From Burkholderiales bacterium (GTDB lineage: Bacteria; Pseudomonadota; Gammaproteobacteria; Burkholderiales; Burkholderiaceae_C): a stretch of 52,756 nucleotides of DNA. Every line of letters starts with the position of its first letter. Position 1 is the stretch's first letter. Below, piece by piece: positions 19,770-29,517 of this stretch. A program made the translations under genes and the position numbers. Location of the stretch: contig JAIXKR010000162.1 of NCBI GenBank assembly GCA_026932235.1, positions 28,834 through 81,589 on the forward strand, written 5' to 3'. The notes beneath the pieces were generated by a model, which searched no databases, had not been told where the DNA came from, and was given only the letters and a program-made list of their open reading frames with translations.

Positions 19770-22700
19770 TCAGTCCGCGCCGTGCGCCGCCACGCGCCCG
19801 GCCTCCGGCGTCGTGATCTCGCCGGGAACGGCACGGCGCGCGAACAGCGTATAGACCGTGGGCACGACGAAGATCGTCAGCAGCGTGCCCAGCGACATGC
19901 CGCCGACGATCACCCACCCGATCTGCTGGCGGCTCTCGGCACCGGCGCCGCTGGCCAGCGCCAGCGGCAGCGCGCCGAGGACCATCGCACCGGTGGTCAT
20001 CAGGATCGGGCGCAGGCGCAGGCTGGCCGCCTGCACCACGGCGTCCATGACGTCCAGGCCCTGCTGGCGCAACTGGTTGCTGAACTCGACGATGAGGATG
20101 CCGTGCTTGCTGATCAGGCCGACGAGCGTGATGAGCCCGATCTGCGAATAGACGTTGAGCGTGCCGCCGGTGAGCCGCATGGCCACGAGGGCGCCCACCA
20201 TCGACAAGGGCACCGACAACAGGATCACGAAGGGATCGACGAAGCTCTCGAACTGCGCCGAGAGCACGAGGAAGATGAACATCAGCGCGAGCACGAAGAC
20301 CAGGCCGAGCGCGCCCGAGGAATCGCGGAACTCGCGGCTGACGCCGTTGAGCTCGGTCGCGTATCCCGGCGGCAGCGTGCGCGCGGCGACCTCGTCCATG
20401 TACTGCAGCGCCTCGCCGAGCGAGTAGCCCTGCGCCAGGTTGGCGGTGATGCTGACCGCGCGCCGCTGATTGAAGTGGTTCAGTTCGCGCGGGCTCACCG
20501 CCTCGCGCACCCGCACGAGCGAGGACAGCGGCACCATCACGTCGCCGCGCCCGCGCACGAAGAGCTTCTCGATGTCGTCGGGCGTCGTGCGCCCGACCGC
20601 CGCCGTCTGGACGATGACGTCGTACTGGTCGGCGTCGCGCTTGTAGCGCGTCACGATCCGGCCGCCGAGCATGGTCTCGACGGTGCGCGCCACCGCCTCG
20701 ACCGAAACCCCCATGTCCGCGGCCCGCGCACGGTCGACGTCCATGAAGATCTCGGGCTTGTTGAGCTGCAGGTCGACGTCGGGCTGCGCGATGCCGGGGT
20801 TCTTCGCGATCTCGGCCATCATCGCCTGCGTCGCGCGCGCCATGTTCTCCCAGCTGTCGCTGCTGACGATGACCACGTTCAGCGGCCGCGAGCGAAAGCC
20901 CTGGCCCAGGCTCGGCGGCGTGATCGGGAACACGCTCACGCCGGGAAGGTTCGAGAGCTTGGGGATGAGGTCCTGCTGCAGTTCGACCGTCGAGCGCGTG
21001 CGCTCCTCCCAATCCGTCGTGCGCAGCGAGCCGAAGGCGCTCGAGACCTGGCCGCCGCCGATGAAGAGGAAGCGCCGGTCGAACTCCGGGTATTCCGAGG
21101 CGATGGCCTCGATCGCGTCGAGGTAGCGCGCCGTGTACTCGAGCGAGGCGCCGTCGGGTGCGCGGATGGGCATGCCGATGACGCCGCGGTCCTCGATCGG
21201 CGCGAGTTCGCTCTTGGCGGTGCGGAAGAGCCACCAGCTGGCCGCCGCAGCCGCGAGCATCACCAGCACGACGAGCCAGCGCAGCTTCAGGCTCGCGCGC
21301 AGCACGCGGGCGTAATGCGCCGACACGGCCACCAGCACGCGCTCCATGCCACGGTCGAAGGCGCTCGGCCTGGCGTTGTGACGCAGCAGCTTGCTGCACA
21401 GCATCGGCGTGAGCGTGAGCGCGACGAAACCCGACACCAGCACCGCACCGGCCAGCGTGAGCGCGAACTCGCCGAACAGCCGCCCCGTGCGCCCGGGCGT
21501 GAAGGCCAGCGGCGCGAAGACGGTGGCGAGCGTCAGCGTCATCGCCACCACCGCGAAGCTGATCTCGCGCACGCCCTTGAGCGCGGCCTGGAAGGGCGTC
21601 ATGCCTTCCTCGATGTGGCGGAAGATGTTCTCCAGCACGACGATCGCGTCGTCGACGACGAGGCCGATCGCCAGCACCAGCGCCAGCAGCGTGAGCGTGT
21701 TGATGGTGAAGCCGGCGAGCGCGATGAGCGCGAACGAGCCGATCAGGCTCACGGGAATCGTCACCAGCGGGATGAAGGACGCGCGCAGCGTGCGCAGGAA
21801 GACGAAGACGATCAGCGCCACCAGCACCACCGCCTCGGCGACCGTGGTGTAGACGGCCTTGATCGAGCGGTCGATGAAGACCGAGAGGTCGGTGGCCTGC
21901 ACCACCTTGACCGAGGGCGGCAGGTCGCGCTGGATCTGCGGCATGACCTCGCGCACGCCTGCGGCGACCTCGAGCGGGTTGGCGGTGGCGTTGCGGATGA
22001 CGCCGGTGGAGATCGATGGAACGCCGTTCAGGCGCACGCGCGAGCGCTCGCTGGCCGCGCCCTCCTCCACGCGCGCGACGTCGCGCAGGCGCACGACGAA
22101 GCCATTGACGGTCTTCAGCGCGATCTCATTGAACTGCGCCACCGTGTTGAGGTCGGTGCGCGCGGTGACGCTGAACTCGCGCTGCACGCTCTCGATGCGC
22201 CCCGCCGGCACCTCGAGATTCTGACGGCGCATCGCGTCCTCGACGTCCTGCACCGTCAGCTTGTAGGCGGCGAGCCGGTCCGGGTCGAGCCAGATGCGCA
22301 TCGAGAACTGGCGGTCACCGCCGACCTGCACGTCGGCGACGCCGGGCACCGTCTGCAGCCGCGGCTTGACGATGCGGTTGACGAGGTCGGTGAGCTCCAG
22401 CGGCGACAGCGTCTGGCTGGTGTAGGCGAGCCAGATGGTCGGCGTGGCGTCGGCCTCGACCTTGGCGATCACCGGCTCGTCGACCGCGTCGGGCAGCCGA
22501 CGCCGCGCGCGCGCAGCGCGGTCGCGCACCTCGGCGGCGGCGGTGTCGGGGTCCTTGGTGAGACGAAAGCGCACCGTGATGAGGCTGAACTCGGTGCGCG
22601 AGATGGAGGTGATGATGTCGACGCCGTCGATGCCGGCGATCGAGTCCTCGAGCGGCTTCGTCACCTGCGACTCGATGACCTCGCTGGACGCGCCGGGAAG

Positions 22701-22850
22701 CCGCGTGCTGACGGTGACCAGCGGCTCGTCGATGCGCGGGTACTCGCGCACCGAGAGCTGATCGAACGAGACCAGCCCGAGCAGGATCAGCAGCAGCGAC
22801 ATCACGGTGGCCAGCACCGGGCGACGGATCGAGATCTCGGACAGGCGCAT
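19770..22850 (-). CDS. RND efflux transporter, inner-membrane pump
   Basis: A 1026-residue HAE-1/HME-type RND pump. The N-terminal MRLSEISIRRPVLA is typical, followed by transmembrane segment 1, a large periplasmic porter loop, TM2-6 with the proton-relay pair Asp400-Asp401 in GLVVDDAIVVLENI, a second periplasmic loop and TM7-12. The C-terminal half carries GGMSLGTLLTIFVVPTVY. Of the two main groups it looks like a multidrug-type pump (MexF/VexF/MdtB-like), since metal-binding residues of CusA are not evident. Its adaptor gene is 63 bases upstream; no TolC-type channel is in the window. Substrates are unknown. Confidence 0.93.
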   Translation of the reverse strand: MRLSEISIRRPVLATVMSLLLILLGLVSFDQLSVREYPRIDEPLVTVSTRLPGASSEVIESQVTKPLEDSIAGIDGVDIITSISRTEFSLITVRFRLTKDPDTAAAEVRDRAARARRRLPDAVDEPVIAKVEADATPTIWLAYTSQTLSPLELTDLVNRIVKPRLQTVPGVADVQVGGDRQFSMRIWLDPDRLAAYKLTVQDVEDAMRRQNLEVPAGRIESVQREFSVTARTDLNTVAQFNEIALKTVNGFVVRLRDVARVEEGAASERSRVRLNGVPSISTGVIRNATANPLEVAAGVREVMPQIQRDLPPSVKVVQATDLSVFIDRSIKAVYTTVAEAVVLVALIVFVFLRTLRASFIPLVTIPVSLIGSFALIALAGFTINTLTLLALVLAIGLVVDDAIVVLENIFRHIEEGMTPFQAALKGVREISFAVVAMTLTLATVFAPLAFTPGRTGRLFGEFALTLAGAVLVSGFVALTLTPMLCSKLLRHNARPSAFDRGMERVLVAVSAHYARVLRASLKLRWLVVLVMLAAAAASWWLFRTAKSELAPIEDRGVIGMPIRAPDGASLEYTARYLDAIEAIASEYPEFDRRFLFIGGGQVSSAFGSLRTTDWEERTRSTVELQQDLIPKLSNLPGVSVFPITPPSLGQGFRSRPLNVVIVSSDSWENMARATQAMMAEIAKNPGIAQPDVDLQLNKPEIFMDVDRARAADMGVSVEAVARTVETMLGGRIVTRYKRDADQYDVIVQTAAVGRTTPDDIEKLFVRGRGDVMVPLSSLVRVREAVSPRELNHFNQRRAVSITANLAQGYSLGEALQYMDEVAARTLPPGYATELNGVSREFRDSSGALGLVFVLALMFIFLVLSAQFESFVDPFVILLSVPLSMVGALVAMRLTGGTLNVYSQIGLITLVGLISKHGILIVEFSNQLRQQGLDVMDAVVQAASLRLRPILMTTGAMVLGALPLALASGAGAESRQQIGWVIVGGMSLGTLLTIFVVPTVYTLFARRAVPGEITTPEAGRVAAHGAD

Positions 22851-22913
22851 TGCGCGGGCTCCAGGGGCGTCGTGCTCTGCGGCGAGGCTCAGGCGGCTTG
22901 CATCGTGCCCGGT

Positions 22914-24140
22914 TCAGGCCGGCACCGGGCCGCGGCCACCGGGCGCCGCCGAGGCACCGGTGGCGGGTGCGCTGCCGGCTCCGCCCGCGGCGCCGGCATT
23001 CGGCGCGCCGCCCGAGGGCTTCAGTTCGACCACGCGCACCGGCACGAGATCGCCGCGCAGCCGGTCGTGGCCGGCGACGACGACGCGGTCCCCGGGCCGC
23101 ACGCCCTGCAACAGCTCGACCTTGCCCGGCTGGCGCAGGCCCAGATGCGCCTCGATGCGCCGTGCCTGCTCGCCGCCCTTGCCGTCGGGTTCGACGCGGA
23201 AGACGTACTGCCTGCTGCCCTGCGGCAGCAGCGCCTCCTCGGGCACCATGAGGGCATCCGGCCGCACCGAGAAAACGATGCGCGGACGCGCGAACATGCC
23301 CGGTCGCAGCACCGCGCCGGTGTTGTCGACCTGCGCGCGCACGAGCAGTGAGCGGCCGTCGGCGTCTACGAGCGCGTCCAGCGCCGTCACGCGCCCCTTG
23401 AAGCTGCGCCCGGGCAAGGCGTCGATGGCGATATCCACCGCCTGCCCGACGCGCACCCGCGCCACCCAGCGCTCGGGCAGGCGGAAATCGACCAGCATGG
23501 CCGACAAGTCCTCGAGGTTGACGATGTCGGCGCCGTCCTTGAGGTAGTCGCCCAGGTTCACGTGGCGGATGCCGGCGGTGGCGTCGAAGGGCGCCAGCAC
23601 CTTCATGCGCGCGAGCTGCGCGCGCGCCAACGCCACCTGCGCCTGCGCCACCTGCAGCGCCGCCTCGTTCTGGTCGACCGCGCTCTGCGAGACGAAGCCC
23701 TGCGCCACCAGCTCGCGGCTGCGCTGCAGGTTCGTGCGGGCGATCGTCGCCTGCGCCTCGGCCTGCTGCAACTGCGCGCGCTGCAGCGTGTCGTCCAGCT
23801 GCACCAGCAACTGGCCGCTCCTGACGCGCTGGCCATCGGCGAAACCGATATGCACGATGCGTCCGGCGGTCTCGGGCCGCAGCATCACGCCTCGGTGCGA
23901 GCGCAGCGAGCCCACGGCCTGCACGTCGTCGGTGACACGCAGCGCCTGCACCAAGCCCACCTCCACCGGTGTCGCCGCCACCGAACCCTGCCCGGCGCCC
24001 GCGCCGGAGCTGGAAGCGGCGGGGCCGACGGCGGCGTGGCCCGCCAGCGTGCCCCCCCTCTGCTGCCAGAGCCAGGCCGCCGCGCCGAGAACGGCGATGC
24101 CGACGACGGCGATCACGAGGTGGGTCTTCTTGGAGGGCAT
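22914..24140 (-). CDS. RND efflux periplasmic adaptor (membrane fusion protein)
   Basis: A 408-residue adaptor with an N-terminal membrane anchor (residues 7-24), a Gly/Ala/Ser linker, a split biotinyl-lipoyl domain, an alpha-helical hairpin (Gln/Ala/Arg-rich, about 135-200) and beta-barrel domains. The GSLRSHRGVMLRPETAGRI and NLGDYLKDGADIVNLEDLS blocks are typical of the MexE/AcrA-like family. The last 30 residues are a Gly/Ala/Pro-rich tail. The start at 24140 (MPSKKTH) is used because upstream residues in the frame belong to no known family. It forms an operon with the downstream pump. Confidence 0.92.
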   Translation of the reverse strand: MPSKKTHLVIAVVGIAVLGAAAWLWQQRGGTLAGHAAVGPAASSSGAGAGQGSVAATPVEVGLVQALRVTDDVQAVGSLRSHRGVMLRPETAGRIVHIGFADGQRVRSGQLLVQLDDTLQRAQLQQAEAQATIARTNLQRSRELVAQGFVSQSAVDQNEAALQVAQAQVALARAQLARMKVLAPFDATAGIRHVNLGDYLKDGADIVNLEDLSAMLVDFRLPERWVARVRVGQAVDIAIDALPGRSFKGRVTALDALVDADGRSLLVRAQVDNTGAVLRPGMFARPRIVFSVRPDALMVPEEALLPQGSRQYVFRVEPDGKGGEQARRIEAHLGLRQPGKVELLQGVRPGDRVVVAGHDRLRGDLVPVRVVELKPSGGAPNAGAAGGAGSAPATGASAAPGGRGPVPA

Positions 24141-24253
24141 GCGGGAAGCTCGGAAGGTTCGAGACGCGAGGTTGGTCCGGCGTCCCGGTCTAGGCGCAAG
24201 CGGGCGCAAAAGCGGCCAAATGTACCGGCTATCGATCCGGTGCGCAGCGCACG

Positions 24254-24691
24254 CTAGGCCCTCACGGAGCTCACGCCCCGGTTGGCCAGCGCGTCCGCGC
24301 GCTCGTTGCCGGGGTCGCCGGCATGGCCCTTGACCCAGTGCCACTGCACCTCGTGCTGCCGGCTGAGCGCGTCCAGCCGCTGCCAGAGCTCGACGTTCTT
24401 CACCGGCTTGCGGTCGGCCGTCGTCCAGCCGCGCGCCTTCCAGCCGTGGATCCAGCTCGTGATGCCATTGCGCACGTATTCGCTGTCGGTGTAGAGCACC
24501 ACCCTGCAACGCTGCTTCAACGAAGACAGAGCCTCGATCACGGCGGTGAGTTCCATGCGGTTGTTGGTCGTATGCGCCTGGCCGCCCCAGAGCTCCTTCT
24601 CGTGCGCGCCGCTGCGCAGCAAGGCGCCCCAGCCGCCCGGCCCCGGGTTGCCCTTGCAGGCGCCATCGGTGTAGATGAGGACCTCGTTCAT
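24254..24691 (-). CDS. rnhA: Ribonuclease HI
   Basis: A 145-residue enzyme cleaving RNA in RNA-DNA hybrids. All four catalytic acids are in place: D9 ([11 protein letters not shown]), E47 (NNRMELTA), D69 (YTDSEYV) and D133 (NERADALA), with the conserved His123 (VKGHAG). The ATG overlaps the methyltransferase stop (24688-24691), so it is coupled to the preceding gene. The rnhA-methyltransferase-gloB neighbourhood is widespread in betaproteobacteria. Confidence 0.97.
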   Translation of the reverse strand: MNEVLIYTDGACKGNPGPGGWGALLRSGAHEKELWGGQAHTTNNRMELTAVIEALSSLKQRCRVVLYTDSEYVRNGITSWIHGWKARGWTTADRKPVKNVELWQRLDALSRQHEVQWHWVKGHAGDPGNERADALANRGVSSVRA

Positions 24692-25455
24692 GCCGGTTCC
24701 CGTTCACGGTGATGGGCGGCGGCCCCCTCGCGCGGGGCGATCGCCGCGGTGGTCGCGCGCGCGGCGCGACGCGGCTGAGCACGCGCCAGCCCGACCAGGC
24801 GCATGCCCTTGACGCGCTTCACGCCCTGCAGCAGATAGGCGCCGCCGAGCACAGGCCACCAGCGTTCGCCGACGCGATCCATCCACTGCAGTCGCGCCAG
24901 CCAGCGCTCGCCGCGCAAGGGGGGCCGCCAGCAGCCGAACTGGCCGCCTTCGATGGCAAACCCGAGCAGGCGCAGCCAGTCGCGCAGGCGCCAGTAGCCG
25001 ATGAACTCGCCCACGCGCGACGCCTCGGCACCGCCCTCGGCGGCCGGCAGGCCCAGGCGCAGTCGCGAAAGGCGCTGCCGCAGGCCCCAGAGGCTGGTCG
25101 GATTGAAGCCGGCGATGACCACGCGCCCCTCGGGCCGCAGCACGCGCTCGACCTCGCGCAGCGTCAGGTGCGGATCGGCGGCGAATTCCAGCACGTGCGG
25201 CAGCACGACGAGGTCGATGCTGTCGGCGGCAAAGGGCAAGGCATCGAACTCGCAGCGAAGCAGGACGCGCGCGTCGGTCGCGGTTTCATCGGCGAGCCAG
25301 CGCTGCGGCATGCGATTGGCACGCAAGGCATCGAGCTCGGGCAGGCCGAGCTGCAGCGCGTGAAAGCCGAAGGCGTCGGCCACCGCGGCGTCCAGGCAGC
25401 GCTGTTCCCACTCGAGCAGGCAGCGGCCGGAGGCCGTCTGCAGCCAGGACCCCAT
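24688..25455 (-). CDS. SAM-dependent methyltransferase (class I)
   Basis: 255 residues if started at ATG 25455 ([10 protein letters not shown]), where family alignment normally begins; an ATG at 25470 is also possible. It is a methyltransferase type 11 protein: the acidic [11 protein letters not shown] block (motif IV-like) and [21 protein letters not shown] are clear. The usual glycine-rich motif I is weak (the [15 protein letters not shown] region), a feature I note rather than explain. The tail is Arg/Ala-rich. It is divergent from gloB, and the next gene is rnhA. The substrate is unknown. Confidence 0.85.
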   Translation of the reverse strand: MGSWLQTASGRCLLEWEQRCLDAAVADAFGFHALQLGLPELDALRANRMPQRWLADETATDARVLLRCEFDALPFAADSIDLVVLPHVLEFAADPHLTLREVERVLRPEGRVVIAGFNPTSLWGLRQRLSRLRLGLPAAEGGAEASRVGEFIGYWRLRDWLRLLGFAIEGGQFGCWRPPLRGERWLARLQWMDRVGERWWPVLGGAYLLQGVKRVKGMRLVGLARAQPRRAARATTAAIAPREGAAAHHREREPA

Positions 25456-25458
25456 CCC

Positions 25459-25464
25459 TATAAT
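25459..25464 (+). promoter_or_regulatory. Consensus -10 (TATAAT) for gloB
   Basis: A perfect TATAAT ends 16 bases before the gloB ATG, so transcription would begin about 10 bases before the start codon, leaving an almost leaderless mRNA. No -35 is evident. The element lies right in front of the divergent methyltransferase start. Confidence 0.6.
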
Positions 25465-25480
25465 CGACATCGCACGCGCC

Positions 25481-26251
25481 ATGGATCTCGTCGCTCTGCC
25501 CGCCTTCGCCGACAACTACATCTGGATGCTGCACGATGGTGCGCAAGCCGTGGTGGTCGATCCCGGCGACGCCGCGCCCGTGATGGCCGCGCTGGACCGC
25601 TTGCAGCTGCGTCTGAGCGCGATTCTAGTGACGCACCATCACCCGGATCACGTCGGCGGCCTGCAGGCGCTGCGCGAACGGCTCGAGGGTGTCGTCCACG
25701 GGCCGGCACGCGAGGCGATTCCGGCCCCCTTCGCGCCGCGCCGCGGCGGCGAGCGCATCGAGGTTCTCGGCCTGACCTTCGAGGTCATCGACGTTCCGGG
25801 TCATACGGCGGGGCACATCGCCTATGCGCAGTGCGACGCGGCCGCGGAGCCGCTGCTGTTCTGCGGCGACACCCTCTTCTGCGCCGGCTGCGGCCGCCTC
25901 TTCGAAGGCACGCCGGCGCAGATGCTGGCCTCGCTCGAGCGCCTGGCGGCGCTGCCGCCGGACACCCGCGTGTGCGCGGCGCACGAATACACCCTGTCCA
26001 ACCTGCGCTTCGCCGCGGCGGTCGAACCCGCCAACGAAGCCATCGCCGCGCATACCGCGCATTGCCGCGCCTTGCGCGATGCCGGTCAAGCCACGCTGCC
26101 GTCGACGATCGCGCTCGAGCGGGAGATCAATCCGTTTCTACGCTGCCGCGAGCCGGCCGTGATCGCGGCCGCACTCGACGAGGGCGCCGCCGGTCCGGAA
26201 CCCGTCGCGGTGCTCGCCGGACTACGCGAATGGAAGAACCGCTTTCGATGA
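25481..26251 (+). CDS. gloB: Hydroxyacylglutathione hydrolase (glyoxalase II)
   Basis: A 256-residue metallo-beta-lactamase-fold enzyme hydrolysing S-D-lactoylglutathione to lactate and glutathione. The metal-binding motif THHHPDHVGG covers residues 51-60 (H52, H54, D56, H57). VPGHTAGH gives the next His, FCGDTLF the bridging Asp and CAAHEYT the last His. The C-terminal substrate domain ends with the GLREWKNRF block typical of GloB. The gene overlaps the next one by ATGA. There is no ribosome-binding site before the start. Confidence 0.96.
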   Translation: MDLVALPAFADNYIWMLHDGAQAVVVDPGDAAPVMAALDRLQLRLSAILVTHHHPDHVGGLQALRERLEGVVHGPAREAIPAPFAPRRGGERIEVLGLTFEVIDVPGHTAGHIAYAQCDAAAEPLLFCGDTLFCAGCGRLFEGTPAQMLASLERLAALPPDTRVCAAHEYTLSNLRFAAAVEPANEAIAAHTAHCRALRDAGQATLPSTIALEREINPFLRCREPAVIAAALDEGAAGPEPVAVLAGLREWKNRFR

Positions 26252-27936
26252 CCTTCGCCACCGCGCCCCGCCGCGGCCGGCCGGCGCGAACCCGGGGCGC
26301 CGCGGGAACTGCGGGTGTCTTCGGCGCCTTGGCCGTCGTCCTCGCCGTCCTGGCCGGCTGCGCCACCGTCGCCCCGTCCGAAGCTCCCGCTGCCATCGAA
26401 ACGCCTGCGGTCGAGGCCCCTGCAGCTGCGCCGGCCGGCGAGACGCCGGCCGTTGTGCAAGACCCGCCGGCACTCGAACCCGGGCCCGCCGGACCTCCCG
26501 CCGCGGCAACGGCCGGCGCCGCGGCGCGGCGCAAGGCGTCGCCGCCGCCCCGCATGCGCCTGGATCCGCTGGACGACGCCGCGCGCGGCGACCTTTGGGC
26601 GCGCGTGCGTGCGGGCTACGCGATGCCCGACCTCGACAGCGAACTCGTGCGCAAGTGGGAGCAGTACTACGCGCAGCGCCCCGACTACGTGCAGCGCATG
26701 ACCGCGCGCGGAGCGCGCTATCTCTGGCACATCGTCGAGGAGATCGAGCGGCGCAACATGCCCGGCGACCTCGCGCTGCTTCCCTTCATCGAGAGCGCCT
26801 TCGATCCGCAGGCGCTGTCGGTGGCGCGCGCGGCCGGCATGTGGCAGTTCATGCCCGGCACCGGGCGCGATTTCGAGCTCAAGCAGAACCTCTTCCGCGA
26901 CGACCGGCGCGACATCCTCGCCTCGACGCGCGCGGCGCTGGACTACCTGCAGCGACTGCACGAGATGTTCGGCGACTGGCATCTGGCCTTGGCCGCCTAC
27001 AACTGGGGGCAAGGCAACGTGCAGCGGGCCATCGCGCGCAACGTGCGGGCCAGGCTACCCGTCGACTACGAGAACCTGCGCATGCCCGCGGAGACGCGCA
27101 ACTACGTGCCCAAGCTGCAGGCGATCAAGAACATCGTCGCCCGTCCGCAGGACTTCGAGCTCGTGCTGCCGCCGCTGGAGGACCACCCGTACTTCATGAC
27201 GGTGGAGATCGAGCGCGACATCGACGTCGAGTTGGCGGCGCAGTTCGCGGGTCTGACGCCTGAGCAGTTCCGACAACTCAACCCGCAGCACAACAAGCCG
27301 GTCATCCTGGCCGCGGGCACGCCGCAGATCCTGCTGCCCTACGACAATGCGAACCGCTTCGTGCGCGCGCTGCGCGCGCACGAGGGGCCGCTCGCGAGCT
27401 GGACGGCCTGGGTCGCGCCGCGCACCGTCAAGCCCCGCGAAGCCGCCAGCCAGGTCGGCATGACCGAGGAGGAGCTGCGCGAGGTCAACCGCATCCCCGC
27501 GCGCATGCTGGTGAAGGCCGGCTCGACGCTGCTGGTGCCGCGCAGCGCCAAGCATGCCGACGTGAGCGAGGAGGTGGCGGATGGAGCGCGCATCGCGCTG
27601 GCGCCCGAAGCCAAGCCGATGCGCCGTCTGCAGGTCAAGGTGCGCGGGCGCAAGCCGGTCAGCGTGACCACGCTTGCCAAGCAGCACGGCATGACGCCCA
27701 AGGCGCTGGCCGCGGCCAACGGCGTTTCGGTGCGAAGCAGCTTCGCGCCCGGCCAGCTGGTGACGGTGCTGCTGGCGCCCGCGCGCCCCAGCGCCCGGCC
27801 GGGTGCGCGCGCCAAGGTGCAGCAGGCCGCCGCGCGCAGCACACGCACGGTGCAATCGACCCCGAAGAAACCTCAGAAGCCGGCCAAGCGCGCCGCGCGG
27901 CCTGCGACCTCGAGCGCGCGCGTCGCCGCACGCTGA
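26248..27936 (+). CDS. mltD: LysM-containing lytic transglycosylase lipoprotein (MltD-like)
   Basis: A 562-residue protein starting at ATG 26248, overlapping the gloB stop. A hydrophobic segment ends in the lipobox LAGC with Cys38, so it is probably an outer-membrane lipoprotein. After an Ala/Pro-rich spacer comes an SLT domain: the catalytic Glu182 in LLPFIESAFDP, then AGMWQFMPGTG and LALAAYNWGQGNV. LysM-like modules follow (LNPQHNKPVILAAGT; VNRIPARMLVKAGSTLLVP; ANGVSVRSSFAPGQLVTVL), and the protein ends in a basic Lys/Arg/Pro tail. It cleaves the MurNAc-GlcNAc bond to form anhydro-muropeptides. Confidence 0.92.
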   Translation: MTFATAPRRGRPARTRGAAGTAGVFGALAVVLAVLAGCATVAPSEAPAAIETPAVEAPAAAPAGETPAVVQDPPALEPGPAGPPAAATAGAAARRKASPPPRMRLDPLDDAARGDLWARVRAGYAMPDLDSELVRKWEQYYAQRPDYVQRMTARGARYLWHIVEEIERRNMPGDLALLPFIESAFDPQALSVARAAGMWQFMPGTGRDFELKQNLFRDDRRDILASTRAALDYLQRLHEMFGDWHLALAAYNWGQGNVQRAIARNVRARLPVDYENLRMPAETRNYVPKLQAIKNIVARPQDFELVLPPLEDHPYFMTVEIERDIDVELAAQFAGLTPEQFRQLNPQHNKPVILAAGTPQILLPYDNANRFVRALRAHEGPLASWTAWVAPRTVKPREAASQVGMTEEELREVNRIPARMLVKAGSTLLVPRSAKHADVSEEVADGARIALAPEAKPMRRLQVKVRGRKPVSVTTLAKQHGMTPKALAAANGVSVRSSFAPGQLVTVLLAPARPSARPGARAKVQQAAARSTRTVQSTPKKPQKPAKRAARPATSSARVAAR

Positions 27937-27986
27937 GGCCGGCACGGGAGACAGCGGCTTGCCGCAGGTGCGCCCGCGGCGCGGCA

Positions 27987-28310
27987 TCAAACGCGGAACG
28001 ACTCCCCGCAACCGCAGCGGTCCTTTTCCAGCGGATTGCGAAACCTGAACGCCTCGTTGAGCCCCTCGCGCACGTAGTCGAGCTCGGTGCCGTCGATGAA
28101 GGGAAGGTTCTTCGGGTCGACGAGCAGCTTGATGCCCTGCACTTCGTAGACGAGCTCGCCGGGACCGACCTCGTCGGCGTACTCGAGCTTGTAGGACAGG
28201 CCCGAACAGCCCGAAGCCTTCACGCCCAGGCGCACGCCCACGCCCTTGCCGCGCTGCGAAAGATTGCGCGCAACGTGCCGTGCGGCCGCCTCGGTCATCG
28301 TGATCGCCAT
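27987..28310 (-). CDS. iscA: Iron-sulfur cluster assembly protein IscA
   Basis: A 107-residue A-type carrier, the exact length of IscA. Three conserved cysteines bind Fe or a cluster: C35 (GCSGLSY), C99 and C101 (DRCGCGESF). It starts 19 bases after iscS, so is cotranscribed. IscA delivers clusters, mainly [4Fe-4S], to target proteins. ErpA is a close relative, but position after iscR-iscS favours IscA. Confidence 0.93.
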   Translation of the reverse strand: MAITMTEAAARHVARNLSQRGKGVGVRLGVKASGCSGLSYKLEYADEVGPGELVYEVQGIKLLVDPKNLPFIDGTELDYVREGLNEAFRFRNPLEKDRCGCGESFRV

Positions 28311-28329
28311 GCCGGTGTTCCTCGATTCG

Positions 28330-29517
28330 TCAGATGGGGGATTGTCGTCCGCGCAGGCGAGCCACGCTGGCCTGCAGGCATTGGACGGTGTCGTCGACCT
28401 CGCGCGCCGTGGTGAAGCGTCCCATCGTGAGCCGCAGCGAGGCGTGCGCCTGCGCGTCGTCGAGGCCCAGTGCGCGCAGCACGTGGCTGGGCTCCAGGCT
28501 GGCCGAACTGCAGGCCGAGCCCGAGCTCGCCGCCACCCCCGTCAGGCTCTCGAGCAGCAGCGGACCTTCGATGCCCTCGAAGGAGACGTTGACGTTGTGC
28601 GGCACGCGCCTTCGCGGGTGGCCGTTGAGGCGCACGCCGCCGATGCCCTCGATCCCCTGCAAGAGGCGCTGCTGCAGCGTGCGCATGCGAGCGCATTCGG
28701 CATCCATCTCGGCCGCCGCGAGCGCGAAGGCGGCGCCCATGCCGACGCACTGGTGCGTGGGCAGCGTGCCGCTGCGCAGGCCGCGCTCGTGTCCGCCGCC
28801 GTGCATCTGTGCCGCGAGCCGCACGCGCGGCTTGCGGCGCACGTAGAGCGCGCCGATTCCCTTGGGGCCGTAGCTCTTGTGCGCGGTCAGGCTCATGAGA
28901 TCGACGGGCCAGCGGCGCAAGTCGATGGCGAGCTTGCCGCTGGCCTGAGCGGCATCGACGTGCAGCAGCACGCCGCGCTCGCGGCAGATGGCACCGAGGG
29001 CCTCGACGTCCTGCACGACACCGGTCTCGTTGTTCACGAGCATCACGGAGGCGAGCACGGTGTCCGGACGCAGCGCGTCGCGGAAGCGCTCGAGGTCGAG
29101 CAGACCGTCCGGGCACACGTCCAGCAGCGTGAGCTCGCAGCCCTGGCGCCGGAGCTCGTGCGCCACGTCGAGCACGGCCTTGTGCTCGGTGGCGACGGTG
29201 ACCAGGTGACGTCCGCGCGCCGCCTCGTGCAGCAAGGCCCCCTTCAAGGCGAGGTTGTCGCTCTCGGTGGCGCCGCTGGTCCAGACGATCTCGGCCGGCT
29301 CGGCACCGATCAGAGCCGCCACCTGCGCGCGCGCGTGCTCGACCGCCTCCTGCGCGCGCCAGCCGAAGGCGTGGCTGCCCGAGGCCGGGTTGCCGAAGTC
29401 CTCGGCAAGCCAGGGCAGCATGCACGCGACGACGCGACGGTCCACCGGCGTCGTCGCCGCGTAGTCCAGGTAGATGGGCTCGCCTGCGCCGGACGCGCGC
29501 GGCGCGGCTGCGCTCAC
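28330..29517 (-). CDS. iscS: Cysteine desulfurase IscS, short C-terminus
   Basis: A 395-residue PLP enzyme that takes sulfur from cysteine. The PLP lysine is K214 ([10 protein letters not shown]) and the persulfide cysteine is C336 in [14 protein letters not shown]. The sequence is IscS-like nearly throughout, including the [18 protein letters not shown] block, but it ends soon after VARLRG and lacks the usual C-terminal tail (WEMYKDGVDLNSIEWAHH type) that contacts IscU in classical IscS. No iscU gene follows; iscA comes directly. The ATG overlaps the iscR stop. It may be a specialised desulfurase, with a full isc operon elsewhere. Confidence 0.93.
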   Translation of the reverse strand: MSAAAPRASGAGEPIYLDYAATTPVDRRVVACMLPWLAEDFGNPASGSHAFGWRAQEAVEHARAQVAALIGAEPAEIVWTSGATESDNLALKGALLHEAARGRHLVTVATEHKAVLDVAHELRRQGCELTLLDVCPDGLLDLERFRDALRPDTVLASVMLVNNETGVVQDVEALGAICRERGVLLHVDAAQASGKLAIDLRRWPVDLMSLTAHKSYGPKGIGALYVRRKPRVRLAAQMHGGGHERGLRSGTLPTHQCVGMGAAFALAAAEMDAECARMRTLQQRLLQGIEGIGGVRLNGHPRRRVPHNVNVSFEGIEGPLLLESLTGVAASSGSACSSASLEPSHVLRALGLDDAQAHASLRLTMGRFTTAREVDDTVQCLQASVARLRGRQSPI

